Positions 42,264-50,113 of a stretch of 64,000 nucleotides of DNA are shown piece after piece; position 1 is the stretch's first letter; each line of letters starts with the position of its first letter. The notes beneath the pieces are model-generated. The model made no database searches, was not told the DNA's origin, and was given only the letters and a program-made list of their open reading frames with translations. Origin of the DNA: Qipengyuania_B thermophila (GTDB lineage Bacteria > Pseudomonadota > Alphaproteobacteria > Sphingomonadales > Sphingomonadaceae). The DNA is taken from positions 682,001-746,000 of the forward strand of contig NZ_SDSI01000002.1 of assembly GCF_004153605.1 (NCBI RefSeq), read 5' to 3'. The position numbers and the translations under genes were made by a program.

Positions 42264-43442
42264 ATGAAAACTCTTCTCGTAACCGCCGCGGCCGCGCTCC
42301 TCGCGGTGCCGGTGGCAGCGCAAAGCGATTCGCCGCCCAGCCAGCCGCTGCCGGAACGCAGCACGGTCCGGACGGAGGCCGGAACCTTGCAGATGCAGGT
42401 CATCGCACGGGGGCTGGAGCATCCGTGGGCCGTGGCCCTGCTGCCCGACCGGCAGGCGCTGGTGACGGAGCGCAATTCCGGGCGCCTGCTCGTCGTCAAC
42501 ACCGCCGACGGCAGCCGACGCGCCGTCTCTGGCGTGCCGCAGATCTTCCGCTTCAAGGGTGAAACGGGTCGCAGCCAGGCGGGATTGTTCGACGTCAAGC
42601 TGCATCCCGGCTTTGCGCAGAACCGGCTCGTCTATCTCAGCCTGTCGGCGCCCACCGAACGGGGTGCGACGCTCAAGATCGTCCGCGGGCGGCTCGTCGA
42701 CGAGAGGGGCAGCGCCCGGCTGGAGGACGTGACCGACATCTTTTCGCTGCAGGAGGACGATCAGGACTCGAGCGGCCTGCACTTCGGTGGGCGGATGGCG
42801 ATCCATGCGCCCACCAACGCGCTGTTCCTGACCGTGGGCGACCGCCGCAACATCTCGCGCGCGCAGGACGGCGAGGATCAGGCCGGCTCCATCCTGCGCA
42901 TGACGCTGGATGGCGACGTCCACCCCGACAATCCGCACCGCGGCGAAGGCGACATCAACGACTACATCTTCGCCATGGGCAGCCGCAACAGCCAGGCGCT
43001 CACCCTCGACTCGCGGGGACGGCTGTGGTCCGTCGAGCATGGACCTCAGCGCGGCGACCGCGTCGACCTCGTGCGCAGTGGCGCCAACCTTGGCTGGCCG
43101 TTCATCACCGGCGGCAGGGACTATTCCGATGCGCCGATCGGCGTCGGGCTCAGCCACCCCGGCATGACTTCGCCACTGCACGTGTTCGCAGAGACGATCG
43201 CGCCGTCCGGCGCGGCCTTCTACGACGCGGCGGCGCTGCCCGCGTGGCGTGGGAACATGCTCGTCGGCGGGCTCTACAATCAGGCGCTGGTGCGGGTGGT
43301 CGTCGACGGAGAGCGGGTCGCCGCGGTGCACACGGTTCCGGTCGGCCGCCGCATCCGCGACGTGCAGGTCGCCCCGGATGGCAGCATCTGGATGGTGACG
43401 GAACATGCGGACGGGGAACTGGTGCGGCTCTCGGCACGCTGA
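42264..43442 (+). CDS. PQQ-dependent soluble aldose/sugar dehydrogenase (YliI/Asd family)
   Basis: Periplasmic six-bladed beta-propeller enzyme, 392 aa. Sec signal peptide MKTLLVTAAAALLAVPVAA then RGLEHPWAVALLPD, TERNSGRL, DVKLHPGF, LHFGGRM, GSRNSQALT, WSVEHGPQRGDRVD and NLGWPFITGG, the sGDH/Asd signature set. Oxidises aldoses using PQQ and calcium, passing electrons to a quinone or cytochrome. No PQQ synthesis genes are in the window. AGGAGG lies six bases before the ATG; transcription probably depends on the EcfG promoter directly upstream. Confidence 0.93.
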   Translation: MKTLLVTAAAALLAVPVAAQSDSPPSQPLPERSTVRTEAGTLQMQVIARGLEHPWAVALLPDRQALVTERNSGRLLVVNTADGSRRAVSGVPQIFRFKGETGRSQAGLFDVKLHPGFAQNRLVYLSLSAPTERGATLKIVRGRLVDERGSARLEDVTDIFSLQEDDQDSSGLHFGGRMAIHAPTNALFLTVGDRRNISRAQDGEDQAGSILRMTLDGDVHPDNPHRGEGDINDYIFAMGSRNSQALTLDSRGRLWSVEHGPQRGDRVDLVRSGANLGWPFITGGRDYSDAPIGVGLSHPGMTSPLHVFAETIAPSGAAFYDAAALPAWRGNMLVGGLYNQALVRVVVDGERVAAVHTVPVGRRIRDVQVAPDGSIWMVTEHADGELVRLSAR

Positions 43443-43505
43443 ACCGCCTGCCCGCTCCCCGCGGCCGCTTGCCAAGACCCGGACCGGCGTGCACCCTGCG
43501 TCCCG

Positions 43506-43526
43506 GGCGGAACGCCGCGTTCCGCC
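43506..43526. repeat. Perfect 9-bp inverted repeat between sugar dehydrogenase and fprA
   Basis: GGCGGAACG, a three-base spacer, CGTTCCGCC. It sits about 65 bases after the dehydrogenase stop and ends 17 bases before the fprA ATG, just upstream of its AAAAAGGGGGG ribosome site. It could be the end structure of the dehydrogenase transcript or a dyad operator for fprA. No T-run follows. Confidence 0.6.
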
Positions 43527-43543
43527 GGAAAAAGGGGGGCGCC

Positions 43544-44875
43544 ATGCACCACCTTGCGATCGTCGGGGCAGGTCCGGCCGGCTTTTACACCGCGGAAGCG
43601 GCGGCGAGGCGCTGGAACGATGCCGTTCAGATCGACATCATCGACGCGCTTCCCGCCCCTTTCGGCCTCATCCGCAGCGGCGTTGCGCCCGATCACCAGT
43701 CGATCAAAGCGGTGGCCCGCCGCTATGCCCAGACCGCCGCGTCACCCCCCGTCCGCTTCGTCGGGAATGTCCGCGTCGGTCTGGACGTGACGCTTGCCGA
43801 ACTGCTGGAGCTTTACGACGCGGTCGTCCTTGCGACCGGCGCGCCGGAGGACCGGCCGCTCGGGCTCCCGGGCGAGGACCTGCCGAACGTGTTCGGCAGT
43901 GCCGCGTTCGTCGGGTGGTACAACGGGCATCCGGCCCACGCCGCCCTGAAGCCCGACCTCTCCGGCCGGCATGCGGTTGTGGTCGGCATGGGCAATGTCG
44001 CCCTCGACGTCGCCCGCGTCCTCGCCAAGACCCCCGAGGAGTTCGCCGGAGCCGACATCGTCGCCCACGCCCTCGACACCCTCTCCGCGAGCGCCATCTC
44101 GCGCATCACCATTCTGGGTCGGCGGGGACCGCACCAGATCGCCATGACGCCCAAGGAGCTGGGCGAACTGCTTCACCTTGCCCGCGCCTCGCCGCACGTC
44201 GATGCCGCCGACCTGCCGCCGGCAGAGGACGACGCCGCGCTGGAGCCGGGTCGGCGCAAGTCGGTCGCCCTGTTGCGGCAGTTCGCGCGGGAGGATGGCC
44301 CGGGCAAGCCGGTCCGCATCGCCTTCGACCTGTTCGCCGCGCCGGTCGCCTTCAGGGGCGACACGCGGGTGCGGCAGGTGGAGGTGGAACGCACCCGGCT
44401 GGAGGGCGACCGGGCCGTGGGCACGGGCGCGCGCTACCGTGTCCCCGCCGATCTCGTCGTCACCTGCACCGGCTATCGCAGCACGGCTCTGGAAGGAGCG
44501 CCTTTCGACCATCAGGCAGGCCGCTTCGTCAACGAGGGCGGACGCGTGGCTCCGGGACTCTATTGCGTGGGCTGGGCGCGGCGCGGCCCGACCGGGACCA
44601 TCGGCACCAACCGGCCCGACGGGGAGGAGGTGGTGGAACGGCTCGAGACCGACGGCTGGCGCGCCGGCGGTGCGCGCCGCGGCCGCGAAGGACTGGACGC
44701 CCTTGTCGACGCGCGGGGTATCGACGCGGTGACCTTCGACGACTGGCTGAGGATTGATGCCGCGGAGGTCGCAGCCGCACGGCCCGGCGCACCGCGCGAG
44801 AAGTTCGTCAGCGTCGCCGCCATGCTGCAGGCGCGCACGCTGCTTAAGGAAAAAACTCCTCGTCCACCGCCTTGA
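43544..44875 (+). CDS. fprA: Ferredoxin-NADP+ reductase, adrenodoxin-reductase type (FprA)
   Basis: FAD enzyme moving electrons between NADPH and ferredoxins. 443 aa. FAD motif IVGAGPAGFYTAE at the N-terminus, PFGLIRSGVAPDH typical of the adrenodoxin-reductase group, NADP motif VVVGMGNVALDVARVL, RRGPHQIAMT, and the C-terminal GWARRGPTGTIGTNRPDG. The start ATG follows a strong AAAAAGGGGGG. Monocistronic as far as seen; ends overlapping the convergent mrr gene by 32 bases. Its partner ferredoxin is not in the window. Confidence 0.94.
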   Translation: MHHLAIVGAGPAGFYTAEAAARRWNDAVQIDIIDALPAPFGLIRSGVAPDHQSIKAVARRYAQTAASPPVRFVGNVRVGLDVTLAELLELYDAVVLATGAPEDRPLGLPGEDLPNVFGSAAFVGWYNGHPAHAALKPDLSGRHAVVVGMGNVALDVARVLAKTPEEFAGADIVAHALDTLSASAISRITILGRRGPHQIAMTPKELGELLHLARASPHVDAADLPPAEDDAALEPGRRKSVALLRQFAREDGPGKPVRIAFDLFAAPVAFRGDTRVRQVEVERTRLEGDRAVGTGARYRVPADLVVTCTGYRSTALEGAPFDHQAGRFVNEGGRVAPGLYCVGWARRGPTGTIGTNRPDGEEVVERLETDGWRAGGARRGREGLDALVDARGIDAVTFDDWLRIDAAEVAAARPGAPREKFVSVAAMLQARTLLKEKTPRPPP

Positions 44876-45764
44876 TCGCGATGCGCTCCTCGACCCGGCA
44901 GCCGACCGAGTGACGAACCATCAGCCGCCCCAGCGTCTCGCCATCGACCAGCACGATGCGCTTGCTCAATCCGTCGGCGGTCTGGCGTGCCTGATGCGAG
45001 AAACGGGCGGTCGTCACGAACAGGCCCTTGCGCGCCTTGCGCTGGTCAAGGGCGCCGAAGAACCCGCGGATCGCCTCCGCACCGACGGCGGTTCCGGGTG
45101 CGTAACGCTTCGCCTGCACATAGACCTGTTCCAGCCCGAGTTCATCCTGATTGATGACGCCATCAACCCCGCCATCGCCGCTGCCGCCCAGAACCTCGCC
45201 CATCTCGTCGGGTGACCCGCCATAGCCCATGGCAATCAGCAGCCTGACGACGGCTTGCTCGAAGAAGGCCGGGGGCGCGGCGACGAGCCGGGCGAGCAGG
45301 TCCGCCGCAAGGGCGCTTTCCAGCTCCTCGCGTGCGCGCAGCATGCGTTCGTTCGGGGGCAACTCCTGCTCGGCTTCGGGGGGTGACGTGGCATCCGCTT
45401 CCCGTTTCGTCGACGATGTGACGAACGCTTCGAAAGCCGCATAGCGCCTGAGAGAGGCGGTGGTGATGCGCCCGGGAGCTTCCCTGAGCGCGGCTTCGCC
45501 CTCGCGCGTGATCGCGAAGACGCCGCGGCTCATGGGCGCGAGCAGTCCCGCCTTGCAGAGGTAGGTCTTGGCCCAGTGCACGCGGTTTGCAAACGTCGTC
45601 TGGCGCCCGGAGGGGAGCCGCTGCGCCTGCTGCTCCTGCGTCAGCGCGAAGCGGAGGGCCAGCCGGTCCACCATGTCACGCACCCGCGTCGTTCCGCCGG
45701 CAGCCTCCTCGAGGAGCGGGAGCATGAGCGTCTGGAAGTCGGGCACCTCGGGCCGCATCGGCAT
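44844..45764 (-). CDS. mrr: Mrr-type restriction endonuclease (type IV)
   Basis: 306 aa. An N-terminal winged-helix domain (PDFQTLMLPLLEEAAGGTTRVRDM) is joined by a variable linker to the Mrr catalytic domain with the PD-(D/E)xK core: GDGGVDGVINQDELG then VYVQAKRY (QAK version), plus GLFVTTARFSHQA. Mrr cuts DNA carrying foreign methylation. No methyltransferase or specificity gene accompanies it, which fits a type IV enzyme. ATG 45764 is favoured by GGGGAGG nine bases upstream. Follows dnaN and a small periplasmic gene on the same strand; codon usage matches its neighbours, so no sign of recent transfer. Confidence 0.92.
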   Translation of the reverse strand: MPMRPEVPDFQTLMLPLLEEAAGGTTRVRDMVDRLALRFALTQEQQAQRLPSGRQTTFANRVHWAKTYLCKAGLLAPMSRGVFAITREGEAALREAPGRITTASLRRYAAFEAFVTSSTKREADATSPPEAEQELPPNERMLRAREELESALAADLLARLVAAPPAFFEQAVVRLLIAMGYGGSPDEMGEVLGGSGDGGVDGVINQDELGLEQVYVQAKRYAPGTAVGAEAIRGFFGALDQRKARKGLFVTTARFSHQARQTADGLSKRIVLVDGETLGRLMVRHSVGCRVEERIAIKAVDEEFFP

Positions 45765-45790
45765 CGGCGGCAACCTCCCCTTGCGAGCGG

Positions 45791-46153
45791 TTAGCGGGCG
45801 TCGCCCTCCTCGAGAGCGGCAATCTGCCGGCCGAAGGCCTGGATTCGCTGGCCAATCACGCGCGCGGCGGCTTCGCACCGCGGAGCGAGCGCAGCGGCGC
45901 CCGCGATCGTCTGCTGCAGCGCCTCCCGGGTGCCCCAGGCCTCGAGCGTTCCGCCACTCCGCGCTTCGTAGCGCCCCATCCAGTATGTCGCGACAGCCGC
46001 CAGTCCCGACTTCTGCTGTGCATCCTCAACCTGCCCGGAGGCTGCTAAAGCCATCAGCGCGCACCGCATCTCCTCGTCAGGGCTGAGCGCATCCTGCGCC
46101 GATAGCGGCTGGGCAAGGCACAGGAGCGCCGCGGCGACAGGAAACAAGCGCAT
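45791..46153 (-). CDS. Small exported protein of unknown function
   Basis: 120 aa. Sec signal peptide MRLFPVAAALLCLAQPLSAQ, then a mostly helical mature part with two cysteines (EMRCALMA and APRCEAAA) that could pair. I do not recognise a family. It begins three bases after the dnaN stop and ends 26 bases before mrr, so all three are probably on one transcript; the link to dnaN is likely positional. Confidence 0.75.
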   Translation of the reverse strand: MRLFPVAAALLCLAQPLSAQDALSPDEEMRCALMALAASGQVEDAQQKSGLAAVATYWMGRYEARSGGTLEAWGTREALQQTIAGAAALAPRCEAAARVIGQRIQAFGRQIAALEEGDAR

Positions 46154-46156
46154 GGA

Positions 46157-47293
46157 TCAGACCCTCATCGGCATGAGAACATACAGGGCGGATGCCTGGT
46201 CATTCTTGCGGATCAGTGTCGGCGCTCCGGCATCGGCAAGGTGCACCTCGACCACGTCGGAGTCCATCTGGCTCAGGATGTCCTTGAGATAATTGGCGTT
46301 GAATCCGATCTCTAGCCCGTCCGCCGCATATTCGGCGGCGAGTTCCTCGGCGGCGGTGCCGTTGTCGGGCGATGTGACGGACAAGGTCACTCGGTCATTG
46401 TCGAGTCCCATCTTGACGGCCCGCGTCTTTTCCGTCGCGATCGTCGCCACCCGGTCGACGGCCTGGTAGAACAGGCGCGGATCGAGGCGGAGCAGCTTGT
46501 CGTTCGCGGTCGGAATGACCCGGCTGTAATCGGGAAAGGTTCCGTCGATCAGCTTGGAGGTGAGCACCACCCCGTTCTCGCCGCCCAGGGTGAAGCGCAC
46601 CTTCGACGGGGACAGATCGACCCGCACCTCGGCGTCGAGCGCCTCCTCCAGCAGCTTGCGCAGTTCGGCCACCGTTTTGCGCGGAATGATGACGTCCGGC
46701 ATCCCCTCTGCGCCTTCCGGTCGCGAAAGCGTGAACCGCGCCAGCCGGTGTCCGTCCGTCGCGGCCGCGCGCATCACCGGACCTGACCCGTTCTCCCCGT
46801 CCGACACATGCAGGAAGATGCCGTTCAGGTAATAGCGGGTCTCCTCGGTGGAGATGGCAAAGCGCGTGCGGTCGATCAGCTCGGCCAGCAACCGGCCCGG
46901 CAGGGTGAATGTGGTCGGCAGGTCACCCTCGACAATGGTCGGGAAGTCGTCGCGCGGCAGGGTGGGAAGCTGAAACCGGCTCCGTCCCGCCTTCACCGTC
47001 ATGCGGTTGTCGGCCGCCTCGAGGCTCACCTGGCTCCCGTCGGGCAGCTTGCGCGCGATGTCGAACAGCAGGTGGGCCGAAACGGTGATGGCGCCCGGCG
47101 TGTCGACGCCGGCCGCGGGGATGTGCTCGACAACCTGCAGGTCGAGGTCGGTGGCCATGACCTTCAGCGACCCGCCGGCCTCGGCCTCGATCAGCACGTT
47201 CGACAGGATGGGGATGGTGTTGCGCCGCTCGACGACGGACTGGACGTGGGACAGGCAGCGCAGCAGCGTTGCACGTTCCAGAGTGGCTTTCAT
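46157..47293 (-). CDS. dnaN: DNA polymerase III beta subunit (sliding clamp)
   Basis: Ring-shaped processivity clamp for DNA polymerase III. 378 aa, normal for alphaproteobacteria. MKATLERATLLRCLSHVQSVVERRNTIPILSNVLIEA is the classical N-terminus; the three clamp domains follow and the C-terminus ends YVLMPMRV. AGGA lies six bases before the ATG at 47293. It is not next to dnaA or recF here; the preceding same-strand gene is fabG, 145 bases away behind an inverted repeat. Confidence 0.97.
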   Translation of the reverse strand: MKATLERATLLRCLSHVQSVVERRNTIPILSNVLIEAEAGGSLKVMATDLDLQVVEHIPAAGVDTPGAITVSAHLLFDIARKLPDGSQVSLEAADNRMTVKAGRSRFQLPTLPRDDFPTIVEGDLPTTFTLPGRLLAELIDRTRFAISTEETRYYLNGIFLHVSDGENGSGPVMRAAATDGHRLARFTLSRPEGAEGMPDVIIPRKTVAELRKLLEEALDAEVRVDLSPSKVRFTLGGENGVVLTSKLIDGTFPDYSRVIPTANDKLLRLDPRLFYQAVDRVATIATEKTRAVKMGLDNDRVTLSVTSPDNGTAAEELAAEYAADGLEIGFNANYLKDILSQMDSDVVEVHLADAGAPTLIRKNDQASALYVLMPMRV

Positions 47294-47384
47294 CGTGTTC
47301 CTACCCCTGTAGATCGCTTGCGGGCATGGCCGCGGACTCGCCGCAGGCAACGGCGTGGCCTTGACACCATCCTTAGCCGCCACA

Positions 47385-47411
47385 CCGCCCGCGGCAAGCG
47401 GGCGCGGGCGG
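47385..47411 (-). terminator. Inverted repeat after fabG, possible transcript end
   Basis: A 9-bp perfect stem (47385-47393 with 47403-47411) and nine-base loop lies 28 bases beyond the fabG stop. It is very G+C-rich and lacks a T-run on the minus strand, so it may be a Rho-type end or an mRNA stabiliser before dnaN. Confidence 0.4.
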
Positions 47412-47438
47412 ACACCGCACGACGCTGGGGAAAACAGT

Positions 47439-48191
47439 TCAGGACAGCATCGCCATGCCGCCGTTCACATGCAGCGTCTGGCCGGTGATGTAGCCCGCCT
47501 CGCGGCTGGCGAGAAAGGCCACGGCCGCGCCGACCTCCTCGCCGGTGCCCATCCGCCCGAGCGGAATGCGCGCGTTGAGCGCCGCCTTCTGCGCCTCGGG
47601 CAATGTGTCGGTCATGGCTGAACGGATGAAGCCGGGCGCGACGCAGTTCGCCGTGATGCCCCTCGTGGCGATCTCCTGGGCCAGCGCCTTGGTCATGCCG
47701 GTCAGCCCCGCCTTGGCGGCCGCGTAGTTCATCTGGCCGGGATTGCCCATCAGCCCCACCACGCTGGTGATGGAAACGATGCGGCCGAACCGCGCCTTCA
47801 TCATCGGCTTGACGGCCGCGCGCATCAGCCGGAACGCGGCTTCCAGGTTGATGCGGATCACCTGATCCCACTCCTCGTCCTTCATCCTGAGCGCGAGGTT
47901 GTCGCGGGTGATGCCGGCGTTGTTGACGAGAATGTCGAGCTGCCCGAGCGTCGCCAGCGCAGCCGGCACGAGTTCCTCGACCTGCACCGGATCCGACAGG
48001 TCGCAGGTGATCTCGACATGCTCGCCGCCGAACGACTCGTGCAGTTCATCCTTGAACGCCCGCAGCTTGGCCGCGTTGCTGCCGGTCAGCGCGAGGCGGG
48101 CGCCCTGCGCGGCGAGCGAACGGGCGATGGCCGATCCGATCCCTCCGCTGGCGCCTGTGACCAGCGCCGTCATGCCGTTCAGTGAAAACAT
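47439..48191 (-). CDS. fabG: 3-oxoacyl-[acyl-carrier-protein] reductase
   Basis: NADPH-dependent first reduction step of each fatty-acid elongation cycle. 250 aa. TGASGGIGSAIA cofactor motif, VNNAGITRDNL, catalytic Ser/Tyr/Lys in SITSVVGLMG and MNYAAAKAG, APGFIRSAMT and the C-terminal TGQTLHVNGGMAML, all diagnostic of true FabG. AAGGAACGGAG precedes the ATG. Thirty-seven bases after fabD. The acpP gene that usually follows fabG is missing; dnaN comes next. Confidence 0.95.
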   Translation of the reverse strand: MFSLNGMTALVTGASGGIGSAIARSLAAQGARLALTGSNAAKLRAFKDELHESFGGEHVEITCDLSDPVQVEELVPAALATLGQLDILVNNAGITRDNLALRMKDEEWDQVIRINLEAAFRLMRAAVKPMMKARFGRIVSITSVVGLMGNPGQMNYAAAKAGLTGMTKALAQEIATRGITANCVAPGFIRSAMTDTLPEAQKAALNARIPLGRMGTGEEVGAAVAFLASREAGYITGQTLHVNGGMAMLS

Positions 48192-48228
48192 CGCCGCTCT
48201 CCGTTCCTTCTTTGCCGATCCGGTGCCG

Positions 48229-49167
48229 TCAGCCCAGCGACCGGGCGAAACATTCCAGATCCGCCATCGTGGTCAGGCTGGACACCTGCATGGCCGGTTC
48301 CGTGCGGGAGACCATCGGGCCAAGCACCTTGCTGCCGATCTCGACGACCTGTTCCACCCCGCCGCGCCGCAGCGCGTGGACCGTCTCGCGCCAGCGGACC
48401 CGGCCGGTGACCTGGCGGACAAGGAGGCCGCGCACCGCCTCGGCCGCCGCATTGGCCTGAGCGGTCACATTGGCGTAAACCGGCACGTTCAGGGATCCGG
48501 CCACGATCTCGGCCAGCGCGTCGTCCATCCGCTTCGCGGCCGGCTCCATCAGCGAGCAGTGGAACGGTGCCGACACTGGCAGCTTCACCGCCCGGCGCAC
48601 GCCGTGTTCGCGCGCCTGTTCCAGAACCCGGGCGACAGCGTCGGCGTGGCCGGAGACGACCACCTGCGAGGGGTCGTTGTCGTTGGCGATCTCGCAGACC
48701 TGCCCGTGGGCGGACGCGTCGCACAGCGCCTGAGCCTTCTCCACATCGGCGCCCAGCAGCGCCGCCATGGCGCCGACACCGACCGGCACGGCCGCCTGCA
48801 TCGCTTCGCCGCGCAGCCGCAGGAGACGGGCCGTATCCGCCAGGCTGAACGCGCCGGCCGCATGAAGCGCGGTGTACTCGCCGAGGCTGTGCCCGGCCAT
48901 CGCTCCGCCGTGGTCCGTCAGCCGCACGCCGAAGTCCTGCGCCAGCGCCGCCACCATCGCCGCGGCCGCCGCCATGATCGCCGGTTGGGCGTTGGCGGTC
49001 AGCGTCAGTTCGTCCTCGGGTCCCTCGCGCATGAGCCGGGACAGGTGCTGTCCCAGCGCCTCGTCCACTTCCTCAAAGACGGCGCGCGCCGCCGCGCTGG
49101 CCGCCGCAAGCTCGGCGCCCATGCCGACCTTCTGGCTGCCCTGCCCCGGAAAGATGAACGCCCGCAT
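48229..49167 (-). CDS. fabD: Malonyl-CoA:ACP transacylase
   Basis: Transfers malonyl from CoA to acyl-carrier protein. 312 aa. FIFPGQGSQKVGMG at the N-terminus, catalytic Ser in GHSLGEYTAL, and the His in SAPFHCSLM. ATG at 49167 is chosen: it gives the standard MRAFIFPGQG and is preceded by a GAGCAGAGG stretch. First gene of the fabD-fabG pair; the LD-carboxypeptidase lies 79 bases upstream on the same strand. Confidence 0.96.
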   Translation of the reverse strand: MRAFIFPGQGSQKVGMGAELAAASAAARAVFEEVDEALGQHLSRLMREGPEDELTLTANAQPAIMAAAAAMVAALAQDFGVRLTDHGGAMAGHSLGEYTALHAAGAFSLADTARLLRLRGEAMQAAVPVGVGAMAALLGADVEKAQALCDASAHGQVCEIANDNDPSQVVVSGHADAVARVLEQAREHGVRRAVKLPVSAPFHCSLMEPAAKRMDDALAEIVAGSLNVPVYANVTAQANAAAEAVRGLLVRQVTGRVRWRETVHALRRGGVEQVVEIGSKVLGPMVSRTEPAMQVSSLTTMADLECFARSLG

Positions 49168-49246
49168 CGCCTCTGCTCCCTGTGCTGGCGACGCCTTATG
49201 CAGCGCGCCGGGCTTCGGCAAGCCGGTGCCGCGGCACGGTCCGGGT

Positions 49247-50059
49247 TCAGCCGCGATGGCCGAACGGCACGATCCGGTTGCCGGGGTCATGCCCGATGTC
49301 GGCAAAGCCGAGATAGGGGATGCCCGACCGCTCGCACCAGAACCGGGCGATGTCCTCCTCGCTGGCGCCGAAGGGGCGGTCATTCTCGGGCACGTCCGAG
49401 ACCCGGCCGAGCCGGATCCCGGCAATGCCGCGCAGGTTCTGCGTCACGTGGAAGAAGAGCCGGTCCACGGCGTAGAGATGCTCCGACACCTCCTCCACCA
49501 GCACCACGTGACCGGTCAGGTCCGGCATCAGCTCCGTGCCGACCAGCATGGCGAGGGTCATGAGGTTGAAGGCGACGCTGGGCTGCGCGCCGAGAGAGCG
49601 TTCCAGCCCGTCCGTGCTGCCGCGCAGGAAGTCGAACACCCGCCGGATTGCCGCCTCGCCGCCGTCGTGGCGGATGTCGGCGGCCATGGGTGCGTGAACC
49701 GGCCTGCCGATGCCGTGCCGGTACAGCCCGGCAAGGAGGTATCCCGCGTCGGAATAGCCCAGAAACGTCTTGGCGCGGCCCACCGCATCGAGGCGCGCCA
49801 GCGCGGCCGCCGCGATCCGGTTCGTGCCATAACCGCCATGGGCGAACCACACGGCGTCGGTCAGCGGATCGTTGGCACAGTCGAGCAACGCCTCGAGCCG
49901 GGTGTCGTCATCGCCGGCGAAATGCCCGTGGCGGGCAAAGCACTGCCGGTGGAACGCGACCTCGATGTCCGGCTCCTGCGCCGCGAGATCGAGCACCCTG
50001 TCGGCCAGCTCCCGCTCCATCCGCTTGCCCGGCGCGCACACGCTGATCCTGATCGTCAT
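49247..50059 (-). CDS. LD-carboxypeptidase (LdcA family)
   Basis: Peptidase of family S66 that removes the terminal D-Ala from murein tetrapeptides during peptidoglycan recycling. 270 aa. The Ser-Glu-His triad is visible as FLGYSDAGYL, VEEVSEHLYAVDR and DIGHDPGN; AHGGYGTNRI is the family motif. It lacks a signal peptide, as expected for the cytoplasmic enzyme. Divergent from a Mur ligase of the kind that reuses the product tripeptide, so the two probably serve one pathway. No Shine-Dalgarno sequence is evident. Confidence 0.9.
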   Translation of the reverse strand: MTIRISVCAPGKRMERELADRVLDLAAQEPDIEVAFHRQCFARHGHFAGDDDTRLEALLDCANDPLTDAVWFAHGGYGTNRIAAAALARLDAVGRAKTFLGYSDAGYLLAGLYRHGIGRPVHAPMAADIRHDGGEAAIRRVFDFLRGSTDGLERSLGAQPSVAFNLMTLAMLVGTELMPDLTGHVVLVEEVSEHLYAVDRLFFHVTQNLRGIAGIRLGRVSDVPENDRPFGASEEDIARFWCERSGIPYLGFADIGHDPGNRIVPFGHRG

Positions 50060-50113
50060 CGCGCGCGTCTAGCCAGCTTGCCACTGCCGCTTCAACTGAA
50101 TACCTCGCGGCGG

